This document shows, one piece after another, positions 9,136 through 17,727 of a stretch of 64,000 bases of DNA. Below the pieces are notes generated by a model that had not been told where the DNA came from, did no database searches, and saw nothing but the letters and a program-made list of their open reading frames with translations. Source of the DNA: Methylobacterium sp. 2A (GTDB taxonomy: Bacteria > Pseudomonadota > Alphaproteobacteria > Rhizobiales > Beijerinckiaceae); assembly GCF_009806555.1 (NCBI RefSeq), contig NZ_VUOK01000009.1:1-64000 (forward strand), in the 5' to 3' direction. Position 1 is the stretch's first letter, and each line of letters begins with the position of its first letter. Position numbers and translations under genes: made by a program.

Positions 9136-10211
9136 GCGACCGCTCGTAGCTGTTCGATGACCTGCCGGGCAACGATCTCGGCAAAGGCACACGGCAGGGC
9201 GTTTCCGACAATCTGACAGGCATGCTCGACGATGGAGGTGTCGAAGTAATAGTCCGGAGGGAACGTCTGGAGCAGGGCGGCCTCTCGCAACGAGATCGTC
9301 CTGTCCTCCTCAGGGTGACCGAACCTTCCCTTGCTGAGCGTGGTGCAGCCAGCCGTGATCGTCACGGAAGGCTCGTCCCACGACATGCGGCCGTACACGT
9401 TGGTGAAGCCGTCATAGCCGCCTCTGTGGCAGGGCGGACGGACCTCTTCGGGCATCGTCTTCCAGACGGCACCGGGCTTCGCGTGCCGGAGGCGCTCGAG
9501 ATTTGCGGGGGAGAGGGAGCGCGTCACATGCCAGTCGACAGCGATCGGACCGCCCAGCGCTTTCGCTTCGCTAAACGTGACCGCTGGCCGGTTTATGCCG
9601 GCGAGCGCTTCGCGTACGGTGCGCCAAACCGGGAGTCCGGATTTGCCGGTGCGCGAATGAGTCGGGGCCGGCATGGATATGTCAAACCCCAGCCCGGCGA
9701 GTAGTACAAGACGACGTCGCCGCTGTGGAACACCGTAGTCAGCGACTTGGAGAACGGACCAAGTGCACCGATAACCCAGGTCACGGAGCCTTCTCACCAG
9801 TTCGTCGAACAGAATTTTGCCCTTGTCGACGAGGCCCGGCACGTTCTCCACCATGATAGCCCGCGGCCGCATTTCCTCGGCCAAACGAGCCACTTCGAGG
9901 ACGAGTTCGTTGCGCGGATCAGCCTTGCGCCATTTGGAAGTGAGGCTGGAAAACCCCTGGCACGGCGGACAGGCGGCCAGCACATCCAGCGCCCCGCCAG
10001 CCAAGCCGAGTAGTTGCGCCCCGTCGATGGTCCGCACGTCCTGCTGGAAGACGCGCACCTCGGGATGATTGGCCTTGAAGGTCGCTACTGCGCTCGGTTC
10101 GACCTCGACCGCGGCTACGGTGCGAAAACCGGCGTCGCGGAGACCTACCGCCAGGCCGCCGCCACCAGCGAAAATCTCGATTGCGGTCGGCGTGTTCGTG
10201 CCAACGCTCAT
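9132..10211 (-). CDS. DNA (cytosine-5-)-methyltransferase
   Basis: A 359-residue C5 methyltransferase. The motifs in order are I (FAGGGGLAVGL, SAM binding, near residue 14), IV (PPCQGFSS with the catalytic Cys, near 82), VI (MVENVPG), VIII (QRRRRLVLLAG) and IX-X (TTLSKGRFGHPEEDR...IVGNALPCAFAE). The target-recognition region between VIII and IX is short. It overlaps the upstream ATPase/nuclease gene (ATGA) and the downstream vsr gene, so all three are probably translated together as a restriction-modification type operon. The recognition sequence cannot be told from the protein. Confidence 0.93.
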   Translation of the reverse strand: MSVGTNTPTAIEIFAGGGGLAVGLRDAGFRTVAAVEVEPSAVATFKANHPEVRVFQQDVRTIDGAQLLGLAGGALDVLAACPPCQGFSSLTSKWRKADPRNELVLEVARLAEEMRPRAIMVENVPGLVDKGKILFDELVRRLRDLGYRCTWSVLQVADYGVPQRRRRLVLLAGLGFDISMPAPTHSRTGKSGLPVWRTVREALAGINRPAVTFSEAKALGGPIAVDWHVTRSLSPANLERLRHAKPGAVWKTMPEEVRPPCHRGGYDGFTNVYGRMSWDEPSVTITAGCTTLSKGRFGHPEEDRTISLREAALLQTFPPDYYFDTSIVEHACQIVGNALPCAFAEIVARQVIEQLRAVA

Positions 10212-11557
10212 GGCTTCAACGCCAGATCGCGTTGGCGCTCCGCCTCAGCGAGGAACTCTTGATGCATGTGCTTCGTACGTCGCAGGAAAGCTGTCCACGT
10301 GATGTGTTCGACCTTGCGGTCTCGCGCGGCCGATTCGAACGCCGCCTTCGCCGATCCGCTCAAGGACACACCGTCACAAACGAGAGTGACATTAAAGCCT
10401 TTGAATAGTTTCTTGAACTCCTCATGCCCCTTGTGATCAAGAAACATGGACATGACATCGATGTATGTCTGTATCCGCTCCCATTCTTCGTTATTGATGT
10501 TGTGAGATGGGCGTTTAATCTCGATGATTTGCAATCCAAAATCATGACTAGATAAAACAAAATCAGGGCGCTTATTGCCTTTGTCGAAATCTTGTAAATT
10601 TAGATCTTCACCAGTTTCAGTCTTGTAGAATTTCTCAAACTCGACCTTGAGATTGGTCAAGCTCTGGTTCGCTGTGATGGGTGACCACTGCGGGTTGATT
10701 AACCACGGCGCTTCAGCAATGGAGTCTTGCAGTGCCTGCTCCAGGGTTTTGGCCTCGTCCTTCAAGTCCGTCAGTCGTTCGATAACCCTGACGCGCTTTT
10801 CTGCGATCATGCCGTACGAAGACAGTTCGGCGACGCGAGCCGTCCGCAGGATCTTGGCGACTACGCCCAGAGGGGCCTCAGTCTCATCTGCAGCCTCTCG
10901 AAGGGCATCGTCGAGTTGCACGTGCGGCCCCAGCATGAGGCTGAGCTGAACCAAGCTGTCGACATGCTCGGCGTCTTTAACCTCTCCCGGTCGCAAACGT
11001 TCACCCATAAGCTTAGCGATCTTCAGAGTAGTATTTCTAATAGGAGCCCACTTCGCTCCTGGAAATGCCGCTTCAACTTTGGCATTGACTTTGCCAACTT
11101 CAAGGAATTCTTCCCAAACTTTCTTCTTATATGGCTCGCGGGATAGCGTACCTACGACCTCAACGACACCCTGCCCCCACTTTTCAAAAGCATGACCCAA
11201 GTCGTCTGACCACAGGATGTCCCTCCGGTCAGTCTGTATAAGATCCTCCTCCTCATCGAGCCAGTCTGCTTCAAGCTGACCAACGAGATACGACCGGACT
11301 TGATACTCTCCGGTGAACCCTGACTTCCGATTGAACACACTGGACTGAGCTGCGATCTTGCCGCGACAGTAAATCCGGATGCCGGCCATGAGGTCGTCAC
11401 GGTACGACTCCCGGGCGTACGCTACCCATCCCGTGACTGGATAGAACCGGCCGTCATGATGAATGAACCCCGCTTGCAAGGAGGTCATCGGTTTCCCGTC
11501 CGGACCGGTGACCGAGTATACGGACGCGCGCGGTGGTCTCGGCCATGGCAACCTCAT
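10208..11557 (-). CDS. GHKL-ATPase-associated restriction protein lacking its ATPase domain, with C-terminal PD-(D/E)XK nuclease-like domain
   Basis: A 449-residue protein. Residues about 20-140 (GWVAYARESYRDDL, GIRIYCRGKIAAQ, VRSYLVGQLEADWLDEEEDLIQTDRRDILW) look like the transducer region that normally follows the GHKL (MutL/MORC/Hsp90-like) ATP-binding domain in restriction-associated ATPases. The preceding ATP-binding part, usually some 200 residues with N-box and GxG motifs, is absent. The C-terminal region has RPDFVLSS and IIEIKRP (about residues 330 and 343), a PD-(D/E)XK nuclease pattern. The frame starts at ATG 11557, which lies on one copy of the palindromic operator. Codon use is more AT-rich than in the neighbours, a sign of transfer. 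In a second frame an ATG at 11546 gives AETTARVR before diverging, so a frameshift at the 5' end is also possible. Confidence 0.65.
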   Translation of the reverse strand: MRLPWPRPPRASVYSVTGPDGKPMTSLQAGFIHHDGRFYPVTGWVAYARESYRDDLMAGIRIYCRGKIAAQSSVFNRKSGFTGEYQVRSYLVGQLEADWLDEEEDLIQTDRRDILWSDDLGHAFEKWGQGVVEVVGTLSREPYKKKVWEEFLEVGKVNAKVEAAFPGAKWAPIRNTTLKIAKLMGERLRPGEVKDAEHVDSLVQLSLMLGPHVQLDDALREAADETEAPLGVVAKILRTARVAELSSYGMIAEKRVRVIERLTDLKDEAKTLEQALQDSIAEAPWLINPQWSPITANQSLTNLKVEFEKFYKTETGEDLNLQDFDKGNKRPDFVLSSHDFGLQIIEIKRPSHNINNEEWERIQTYIDVMSMFLDHKGHEEFKKLFKGFNVTLVCDGVSLSGSAKAAFESAARDRKVEHITWTAFLRRTKHMHQEFLAEAERQRDLALKP

Positions 11558-11572
11558 AAACGATACCGTCTA
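11557..11572. promoter_or_regulatory. Operator-like palindrome, imperfect copy
   Basis: TAAACGATACCGTCTA differs at two positions from the perfect palindrome at 11609-11624 and overlaps the first codon of the leftward ATPase/nuclease gene. The centres of the two copies are 52 bp apart, about five helical turns, so dimers could bind on the same DNA face. The likely binder is the ribbon-helix-helix protein encoded next to it (inference). Confidence 0.6.
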
Positions 11573-11608
11573 TTGAAGTGGTACGCCGTGCCATGTAGGC
11601 TGTCAACA

Positions 11609-11624
11609 TAAACGGTACCGTTTA
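11609..11624. promoter_or_regulatory. Operator-like perfect 16-bp palindrome
   Basis: TAAACGGTACCGTTTA is a perfect palindrome that ends 10 bp before the TTG start of the ribbon-helix-helix gene and overlaps the first base of its AGGAG ribosome binding site. This is the position expected for autorepression and for joint control of the divergent restriction-type operon. Confidence 0.65.
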
Positions 11625-11634
11625 GGAGCAAGCC

Positions 11635-11874
11635 TTGCCGGCAATCGCGGCGTCGGTCAGAAGCGCGACCATGGGGCGTCCAGCGCTACACATGACGCCG
11701 ACACAGGTGCGGCTGCCGAAGGTCGTTCGTGACCGGATCACCGACCTTGTCGGCAAGAAGGGCATGGCCGCCTTCATCCGCGAGGCCATTGAGGAGAAAC
11801 TGGCGGCGACTGAGGCTCAGGCCCCTCGCAAACCATCTTCTCCCCCCAACCGCACCACCCCCAAAACAGACTAA
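11635..11874 (+). CDS. Ribbon-helix-helix type small DNA-binding protein (putative operon regulator)
   Basis: A 79-residue protein whose core, TQVRLPKVVRDRITDLVGKKGMAAFIREAIEEKLAA, fits the strand-helix-helix pattern of CopG/Arc/MetJ repressors. The tail is Pro/Thr-rich and probably disordered. TTG 11635 has a good AGGAG six bases upstream. ATG 11671 (GRPALHMT...) is the alternative and would still keep the whole fold. It is divergent from the GHKL/Dcm/Vsr operon with two 16-bp palindromes in between, so it probably represses both directions, similar in role to control proteins of restriction systems. An antitoxin role is possible, but no toxin gene is adjacent. Confidence 0.65.
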   Translation: MPAIAASVRSATMGRPALHMTPTQVRLPKVVRDRITDLVGKKGMAAFIREAIEEKLAATEAQAPRKPSSPPNRTTPKTD

Positions 11875-12061
11875 TCCCCCGTCGTCTCCGAACCCCTCGG
11901 GAAGGGGGAGGGGCGGGGCGAAAGGGTGCGGGACGCTCTGAAAATTCCCCAATCGCATCAAAGGGCACCCTTGTCCCTCACCCGAGGGGCAAGCGATTGA
12001 TCTTCCTCGTCTAATGGCACTTCTGCCGGGCCCACCATCCGCTGCGTCCGCCAGCCTCTCA

Positions 12062-12097
12062 GACCACGCGTCAGCCCGGGACCACGCGTCAGCCCGG
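12062..12097. repeat. Tandem duplication, 2 x 18 bp
   Basis: GACCACGCGTCAGCCCGG occurs twice back to back (12062-12079 and 12080-12097). It overlaps the 3' end of the weak leftward ORF at 12089-12301, and the duplicated unit contains its stop codon. Confidence 0.9.
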
Positions 12098-12301
12098 CCT
12101 GCCGGTGCCCGTCAGGTGGGAGCGGATCGGGCCGAGGTTGCTGATTGCGATGATCGCCGGTTCCGCGACGCCTGCCTTCACGTCGTCGTGATGCGGCGTC
12201 CTGGCGACCCGGCGGACGAACGAGCATGCCGGAACCGGCACGGTCGCGTCCGGGGCAAAATCCTCGCCGCCGGCGACGTACCGAGCGAACGCGTACCTCA
12301 A
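12089..12301 (-). CDS. Hypothetical short protein or gene remnant
   Basis: A leftward frame of about 70 residues with strong GC at third codon positions (VAGGEDFAPDATVPVPACSF, then RRVARTPHHDDVKAGVAEPA). No ATG start is available; a TTG at 12301 opens the frame and no good ribosome binding site precedes it. The stop lies in an 18-bp tandem duplication. No motif was recognised. It may be the surviving part of a larger gene, since the strongest coding signal begins in mid-frame. Confidence 0.3.
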   Translation of the reverse strand: MRYAFARYVAGGEDFAPDATVPVPACSFVRRVARTPHHDDVKAGVAEPAIIAISNLGPIRSHLTGTGRPG

Positions 12302-12351
12302 GACGCAACAGGAAGACTGACATCAGCGTCCAAGCTGTCGAGTCGATGATC

Positions 12352-12468
12352 CTATGACATCGATATCATGCAGACGAACAGGATCAGAAGCTCGAATGTG
12401 ATCCACCCGCCGAATACGAGAATCAGTTCACGATCCGCCTTCTCGTCGATCCGCGTCGCAGCATACAT
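12352..12468 (-). CDS. Small membrane protein, 38 residues
   Basis: This leftward ORF starts at ATG 12468 and ends at TAG 12352. It encodes a charged N-terminus (MYAATRIDEKADR) followed by one hydrophobic stretch (ELILVFGGWITFELLILFVC), which looks like a single membrane helix. An AAGGGGG ribosome binding site lies eight bases upstream. Function unknown. It would be missed by size cut-offs. Confidence 0.5.
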   Translation of the reverse strand: MYAATRIDEKADRELILVFGGWITFELLILFVCMISMS

Positions 12469-12792
12469 AAGCGCCCCCTTACGGCCCTTCAGGCTCCGCA
12501 AGCATGTTCATCCGATGCAGCGATATTAAACTTTCAAGTATTCAATCATATTCGCGAACTCATGGCAATTGCGGATTTTGGCGGATTCGGACGGACATCA
12601 GCAACCGCCGTCGGAAGCGGCAGCGGACACGGAGATCCGGATTGCGGATCTCGCGGCGCAGCGAGTCTCATCGCGCGTTGCCCAGGACACGACGTGCAGG
12701 CATGCCGCGGATCCCGGTCCGCTTCGTTGAAACCCGAGCCCCCGCCGCGTATTCGGCCCCGGCGGCCCGGGCGGCCGCGCAGAGGACGATCC
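12469..12792. other. Intergenic region upstream of the Mop gene, no gene seen
   Basis: The left part (12500-12560) is AT-rich and may carry promoters for the small leftward ORF at 12468. The right part is GC-rich and open in several frames, but none shows a convincing start and codon pattern before ATG 12793. Confidence 0.35.
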
Positions 12793-13005
12793 ATGAAGCA
12801 CGGTGCGCGCAACGACATCCCCGCCACGGTGACGGCGATCAAGCGCGGGGGCGTGATGGCTCAGGTCGAGGTGGAACTCGTCGGCACCACCTACCGCATG
12901 GCCTCGGTGATGACCGTCGACTCGCTGGAGGAACTCGGCCTCAAGGAGGGCGACACCGTGCACGTGCTCGCCAAGGCGGTGAACGTGCTGCTCGTGAAGC
13001 CGTAA
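12793..13005 (+). CDS. Mop/TOBE-type molybdate-binding protein
   Basis: A 70-residue protein matching a single Mop (TOBE) domain, which binds molybdate or tungstate as an oligomer. It starts MKHGARNDIPATVTAIKRGG and includes AQVEVEL, a central block MTVDSLEELGLKEGDTV and the C-terminal strand VHVLAKAVNVLLVKP, the usual order of Mop strands. The upstream open frame to 12562 has no homology and is ignored. Probably cytoplasmic molybdenum storage or homeostasis. No molybdate transporter gene is next to it. Confidence 0.8.
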   Translation: MKHGARNDIPATVTAIKRGGVMAQVEVELVGTTYRMASVMTVDSLEELGLKEGDTVHVLAKAVNVLLVKP

Positions 13006-13014
13006 CGGCGCAGC

Positions 13015-13052
13015 CCGGTTCCGCGCGATCGGCGAGCCCGCCGCGGAACCGG
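13015..13052. terminator. Hairpin between convergent genes
   Basis: CCGGTTCCGCG (13015-13025) pairs perfectly with CGCGGAACCGG (13042-13052) across a 16-base loop. It sits between the ends of the Mop gene and the convergent czcA gene, so it may act on both strands. There is no T-run, so intrinsic termination would be weak. Confidence 0.45.
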
Positions 13053-13057
13053 TCGCC

Positions 13058-16000
13058 TCATCCGTCAGCCGCCGGGCCGGACCCGGCCCGTCCGAAGCGC
13101 GCGTAGAGCGCCGGCAGCACCACGAGCGTCAGCAGGGTCGCGCTGATCAGGCCGCCGATCACCACGGTGGCGAGCGGGCGCTGCACCTCCGCGCCGGTGC
13201 CGGTGGCGAGCGCCATCGGCACGAAGCCCAGGGAGGCGACGAGCGCGGTCATCGCCACCGGCCGCAGCCGGGTGAGGGCGCCTTCGCGAATCGCCGCCCG
13301 CAGCGGCTGCCCCCCGGCGACGCGCTGCTTGATGAAGGTCAGCATCACGAGGCCGTTCAGCACCGCCACGCCCGACAGCGCGATGAACCCGACCGCCGCC
13401 GGCACCGAGAGCGGCATCCCGCGCAGCCACAGGGCCGCGATCCCGCCGGTCAGCGCCAGCGGCACCGCACTGAACACGAGGAGCGCGTCGCGCGCCCGGC
13501 CGAGCGCCGCGGTGAGCAGCAGGACGATCAGCCCGAAGCAGACCGGCACCACCACGGCGAGGCGCGCCCGCGCCGAGGCGAGGTTTTCGAACTGCCCGCC
13601 CCAGCTCAGGGAGGCGCCCGCCGGCAGCGGCACCTGCGCGGCGATCGTCTCCTGCGCCTCCGCCACCAGGGAGCCGATGTCCCGGCCGCGGACATTGGCG
13701 GTGACCACGACCCGGCGGCGGCCGTTCTCGCGGCTGATCTGGTTCGGCCCCTCGCTGACCGAGAAGCGCGCCACCTGCCGCAGCAGCACGGAGGCGGCCC
13801 GGCCGTTCGGGTCCGGGGGGAGCGGGACGGGCAGGTTCTCCAGCGCCTCCCGGTCCTCGCGGACCTGATCGGTCAGCCGCACGACGATCGGCACGCGCCG
13901 GTCGCCCTCGAACACGATGCCCGCCTCCCGCCCGCCCATGGCGGCGCCGATCACCTCCTGGATCGCCCCGGTGCTGAGCCCCAGCCGCGCCGCCTCCTCC
14001 CGGTCGATCGTGATCTCGAAGACCGGCAGGCCGGCGATCTGCTCGACCTTCACGTCGTCGGCGCCCGGGATCCCGCGCAGGATCGCGGCGATGCGGTTGG
14101 CGGTCTCCAGCATCGGCCCGAAATCCTCGCCGAACACTTTTATGGCGAGGTCGCCCCGCGTCCCGGCGAGCAGCTCGTTGAAGCGCAGCTGGATCGGCTG
14201 GGAGAATTCATAGACGTTGCCGGCGAGGTCGCCGAGCGCCGCCTCGATCCGCGCCTGCAATTCGGCCTTGGACAGGGCCGGATCGGGCCACGCGGCCTGC
14301 GGCTTGAGCATCACGAAGGTGTCGGAGGAATTCGGCGGCATCGGGTCGGTGGCGACCTCGGCGGTGCCGGTCTTCGAGAACACGGTGGCGACCTGCGGGA
14401 ATTTTTTGATCGCCTGCTCGACCTTGAGCTGCATCGCCTGCGACTGGGTGAGGCTGGTGGACGGGATCCGGGTGGCGTTGAGCGCGATGCTCTTCTCGTC
14501 GAGGAGCGGGATGAACTCGGTGCCGAGCCGGGAAGCCAGCAGCCCGGCGCCGGCAAGCAGCAGCAAAGCCGCCCCGACGAAGGGGGCGGGCGCCCGGATC
14601 GCCGCGTCCAGAACCGGCCGGTAGAGCGCCTTCAGGCCCCGGAGGATCGGGCTCTCCGCCTCGGTGACCCGGCCGGTGAGCGCGATGGCGATCAGGGCCG
14701 GCACGAAGGTCAGCGACAGCACGAAGGCCGAAGCCAGCGCCAGGATGACGGTGAGCGCCATCGGCTGGAACATCTTGCCTTCGACGCCCGAGAAGGTCAG
14801 GAGCGGCAGGTAGACCAGGATGATGATCGCCTGCCCGTAGAGGGACGGCTCGATCATCTCCTCGGCGGATTGGCGCACCGTCTCCAGGCGCTCCTCCAGG
14901 GAGAGCCCGCGCCCGGCCGCGTGCTGCCGCCCGGCGAGGTGGCGCAAGGCGTTCTCGGTGATGATCACCGCCCCGTCGACGATGAGCCCGAAATCGAGCG
15001 CGCCGAGGCTCATCAGGTTGGCCGAGATCTTTGCCTCGACCATGCCCGTCACGGTCACCAGCATGGCGACCGGGATGACCAGAGCCGCGATCAGCGCGGC
15101 GCGGATGTTGCCCAGCAGCAGGAACAGGACGACGATCACCAGCCCCGCGCCCTCCGCGAGGTTCTTGCCCACCGTGCGGATCGTCGCCTCGACGAGTTGC
15201 GTCCGGTCGAGCAGGGTCTCGACCACGATGCCGGGGGGCAGGGCGCGCCGGATCTGGTCGAGGCGGGCGCCGACGGCGGACGCCACCGTGCGGCTGTTCT
15301 CGCCGATCCGCATCAGGGCGGTGCCGATCACGGTCTCCCGCCCGTTCTCGCTGGCCGACCCGGTGCGCAGGTCGCGCCCGATCCGCACCGTGGCGATGTC
15401 GCGGATCCGCACCGGCACGCCGCCGCGGCTCGCCACCACCACGTCGGCGATCGCCGCCGGGCTCTCCAGGCGCCCGGCGGCGCGCACCACGTAGCTCTCG
15501 CCGTTGTCCTCCAGGTAGCGGGCGCCCTGGTTGGCGTTGTTGGCCTGGAGCGCCCGGGCGACATCCGCGAAGGACAAATCGAGGGCGGTGAGCGTCGTCG
15601 GGTCCGGCTGGACGTGGTACTGCTTCTCGAAGCCGCCGATCCCGTCGACCCCGGCGACGCCCGGCACCGCCTTGATCTGCGGCCGGATGATCCAGTCCTC
15701 GACCGTGCGCAGATAGGCGACCTGCTCCAGCTCCGTGCGGAGATCCTGGCCCTCCGGGGTCCGGTAGCTGCCATCCGGCTGCCAGCCGGGCTTGCCCGCC
15801 GGCGCGACCGCCCGCTCCCCCGGCGGCGCGTAGCGGACCGACCACATGCTGATCTCGCTCAAGCCCGTGGAGATCGGCCCCATCCGCGGCTCGACCCCGG
15901 AGGGCAGATCCTCCCGCACCTGGGCGAGGCGCTCGGCGACCTGCTGGCGGGCGAAGTAGGTGTCGAGGGACTCGGCGAAGACCGCGGTGACCTGCGAGAA

Positions 16001-16267
16001 GCCGTTGCGCGAGAGCGAGCGGGTGTAGTCCAGGCCCTTGATGCCGGCGAGGGCGGTCTCGACCGGGTAGGTCACCTGCCGCTCGACATCGACCGGCGAC
16101 AGGGAAGGCGCCAGGGTGTTGATCTGCACCTGGTTGTTGGTGATGTCGGGCACGGCGTCGATCGGCAGCCTCGCGAGCGCGACGGCGCCGAAGCCCGCGG
16201 CCAGCAGCACGAGGAGCAGCACCAGCCAGCGCTGACGGACCGAGACGGCGAGGATGCGGCTGATCAT
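13058..16267 (-). CDS. czcA: CzcA-type heavy-metal efflux RND transporter
   Basis: A 1069-residue inner-membrane proton/metal antiporter of the HME-RND class. The N-terminal membrane helix (WLVLLLVLLAAGFGAVAL) is followed by a porter domain, helices TM2-6, a second porter domain and the last helix block. The TM4 signature reads DFGLIVDGAVIITEN (about residues 424-438); the Asp-Asp-Glu set is that of divalent-cation pumps (Zn/Co/Cd, CzcA type) rather than of Cu/Ag CusA pumps. It starts 10 bp after czcB on the same strand. No outer-membrane factor (czcC) is present here, so the pump must borrow one or have it elsewhere. Confidence 0.9.
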   Translation of the reverse strand: MISRILAVSVRQRWLVLLLVLLAAGFGAVALARLPIDAVPDITNNQVQINTLAPSLSPVDVERQVTYPVETALAGIKGLDYTRSLSRNGFSQVTAVFAESLDTYFARQQVAERLAQVREDLPSGVEPRMGPISTGLSEISMWSVRYAPPGERAVAPAGKPGWQPDGSYRTPEGQDLRTELEQVAYLRTVEDWIIRPQIKAVPGVAGVDGIGGFEKQYHVQPDPTTLTALDLSFADVARALQANNANQGARYLEDNGESYVVRAAGRLESPAAIADVVVASRGGVPVRIRDIATVRIGRDLRTGSASENGRETVIGTALMRIGENSRTVASAVGARLDQIRRALPPGIVVETLLDRTQLVEATIRTVGKNLAEGAGLVIVVLFLLLGNIRAALIAALVIPVAMLVTVTGMVEAKISANLMSLGALDFGLIVDGAVIITENALRHLAGRQHAAGRGLSLEERLETVRQSAEEMIEPSLYGQAIIILVYLPLLTFSGVEGKMFQPMALTVILALASAFVLSLTFVPALIAIALTGRVTEAESPILRGLKALYRPVLDAAIRAPAPFVGAALLLLAGAGLLASRLGTEFIPLLDEKSIALNATRIPSTSLTQSQAMQLKVEQAIKKFPQVATVFSKTGTAEVATDPMPPNSSDTFVMLKPQAAWPDPALSKAELQARIEAALGDLAGNVYEFSQPIQLRFNELLAGTRGDLAIKVFGEDFGPMLETANRIAAILRGIPGADDVKVEQIAGLPVFEITIDREEAARLGLSTGAIQEVIGAAMGGREAGIVFEGDRRVPIVVRLTDQVREDREALENLPVPLPPDPNGRAASVLLRQVARFSVSEGPNQISRENGRRRVVVTANVRGRDIGSLVAEAQETIAAQVPLPAGASLSWGGQFENLASARARLAVVVPVCFGLIVLLLTAALGRARDALLVFSAVPLALTGGIAALWLRGMPLSVPAAVGFIALSGVAVLNGLVMLTFIKQRVAGGQPLRAAIREGALTRLRPVAMTALVASLGFVPMALATGTGAEVQRPLATVVIGGLISATLLTLVVLPALYARFGRAGSGPAADG

Positions 16268-16277
16268 GGCGCGCGCC

Positions 16278-17588
16278 TCAATCGTCGTGGCCGGCTTCGG
16301 CCTTGCCGAGCTCGGCCTTCAGCAGGAAGGTGTTGCCGGTCGCGATCTCGGCGCCGGGCTCGAGCCCGGCGGTGACCGCGTAGGCCTCGTCGTCGGAGGG
16401 CCCGAGTTCGACCACCCGCTTCTCGAAGCCGTCGGCCTTGCGCACGAACACCACGGGCTTGCCGTCGATCGTCTGGACGGAAGCCTTGGGGATCCGGACC
16501 GGGACCACGTCCCGGGCGATCTCGATCTCGGCGGTGACGAAGGTGCCGGGCCGCCACGCGAAATCGGGATTCGGCAGGGTCACCACCACCCGGGCCGAGC
16601 GGGTGTCGGCGTTGAGGAACGGGCTCACGAAGATCACGCGGCCCTCGGCCCGGTTCTCCGCCGCGCCCGCCCGACCCGGGGTGACGGCGACGCGGGCGCC
16701 CTCCCGCACCTGGGCGAGGTCGAGCGTCGGCACCGACAGCTCGATCCAGACCGTGGACAGGTCCGCCACCGTGTAGAGGTCGGCCGGATCACCCTCCTTG
16801 CCGACCGCGGTGCCGACATCGACCTTGCGCTCGACGATCCGGCCGGCGAGCGGCGCCCGCAGCGGGTAGCGGCGCAGGCTCGACTGGTTGGGCGTCGCCT
16901 CGTCGCGCTTCTGGGCGGCCGCCACCGCGGCGGCGTCGAGGCCCAGCGCCGACAGCTTCTGGCGGGCGAGGTCGACCCGCAGCCGGGTCTCCTGATAGGC
17001 GGCCCGGGCGGTCTCGAAGGCGGCCTCGGAGGCGCTGCGCGAGGCGAGCAGCTTCTGCTGGCGCTCGAAGTTGATGGTCTGCAATTCGGCCTGGACCTGG
17101 GCGGTGAGGTACTCGCTCTTGGCGTCGGCGACCTCCCGGCTGTCGAGGATCGCCACGACCTCGTCTTTCTGCACGGCGTCGCCGAGGCGCTTGCGCATCT
17201 CGGCCACCGTGCCGACCACCCGGGCCGGAACGCGGGCGATCCGGTCGGTGTCGGGGGTGATGGTGCCGGGGACCAGGAGGTGGCGCGCCAGCGTACCGCC
17301 GCCGACCTGCATGGTCGCGATGTCCTGGCCGGCGATCTGGTCGGACCGCATCCGGATCACGTCCGCGGCGTGATCGGCCGCGTGATTCGCGCCATGCGGA
17401 GGGTCATCGCGCGCCACGCCATCCGCGGCGGCCTTGGAGCGGTCCGGCGCCGCGGCGTGGTCATGGCCGTCCGGGGCGAGCCCGGCAACGGTGACGGGCT
17501 GCCGGAGGAGGCCGGGAACGGCGGCGCCGAGGGCGATGCCGGCGGCCAGAAGGACCGCGCCAATGGCGGCGGACGGGAGGATGCGCAT
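16278..17588 (-). CDS. czcB: CzcB-type periplasmic adaptor of the metal efflux pump
   Basis: A 436-residue membrane fusion protein linking CzcA to an outer-membrane channel. The N-terminal hydrophobic anchor is followed by a His/Asp-rich stretch (DGHDHAAAPDRSK, then HGANHAADHAAD), a likely metal-binding segment. Next come a barrel strand set (RVPARVVGTVAEM), a helical hairpin (about 150-250) with conserved ASRSASEAAFE, the lipoyl-like RYPLRAPLAGRIVERKVDVG, and a C-terminal barrel. Same operon as czcA. Confidence 0.88.
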   Translation of the reverse strand: MRILPSAAIGAVLLAAGIALGAAVPGLLRQPVTVAGLAPDGHDHAAAPDRSKAAADGVARDDPPHGANHAADHAADVIRMRSDQIAGQDIATMQVGGGTLARHLLVPGTITPDTDRIARVPARVVGTVAEMRKRLGDAVQKDEVVAILDSREVADAKSEYLTAQVQAELQTINFERQQKLLASRSASEAAFETARAAYQETRLRVDLARQKLSALGLDAAAVAAAQKRDEATPNQSSLRRYPLRAPLAGRIVERKVDVGTAVGKEGDPADLYTVADLSTVWIELSVPTLDLAQVREGARVAVTPGRAGAAENRAEGRVIFVSPFLNADTRSARVVVTLPNPDFAWRPGTFVTAEIEIARDVVPVRIPKASVQTIDGKPVVFVRKADGFEKRVVELGPSDDEAYAVTAGLEPGAEIATGNTFLLKAELGKAEAGHDD

Positions 17589-17727
17589 GGATCGGCTCTG
17601 GGAGCGGCCGGGACGGCGGGCTGCCGCGCGTGGCGGCCCCGGGAAGCCCGGTCAGGTTTCGCGTGGAGGCGGGCCTGGGGCCGGTTCCGGCCTCCGGGCG
17701 GGACGCGCGCCGATCGGCGGCGTCAGC

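Noticed and set aside
14208..15845. Long minus-strand frame inside czcA (545 codons)
   Set aside because: Out of frame with the CzcA protein and of Arg/Gly/Pro-rich shadow composition.
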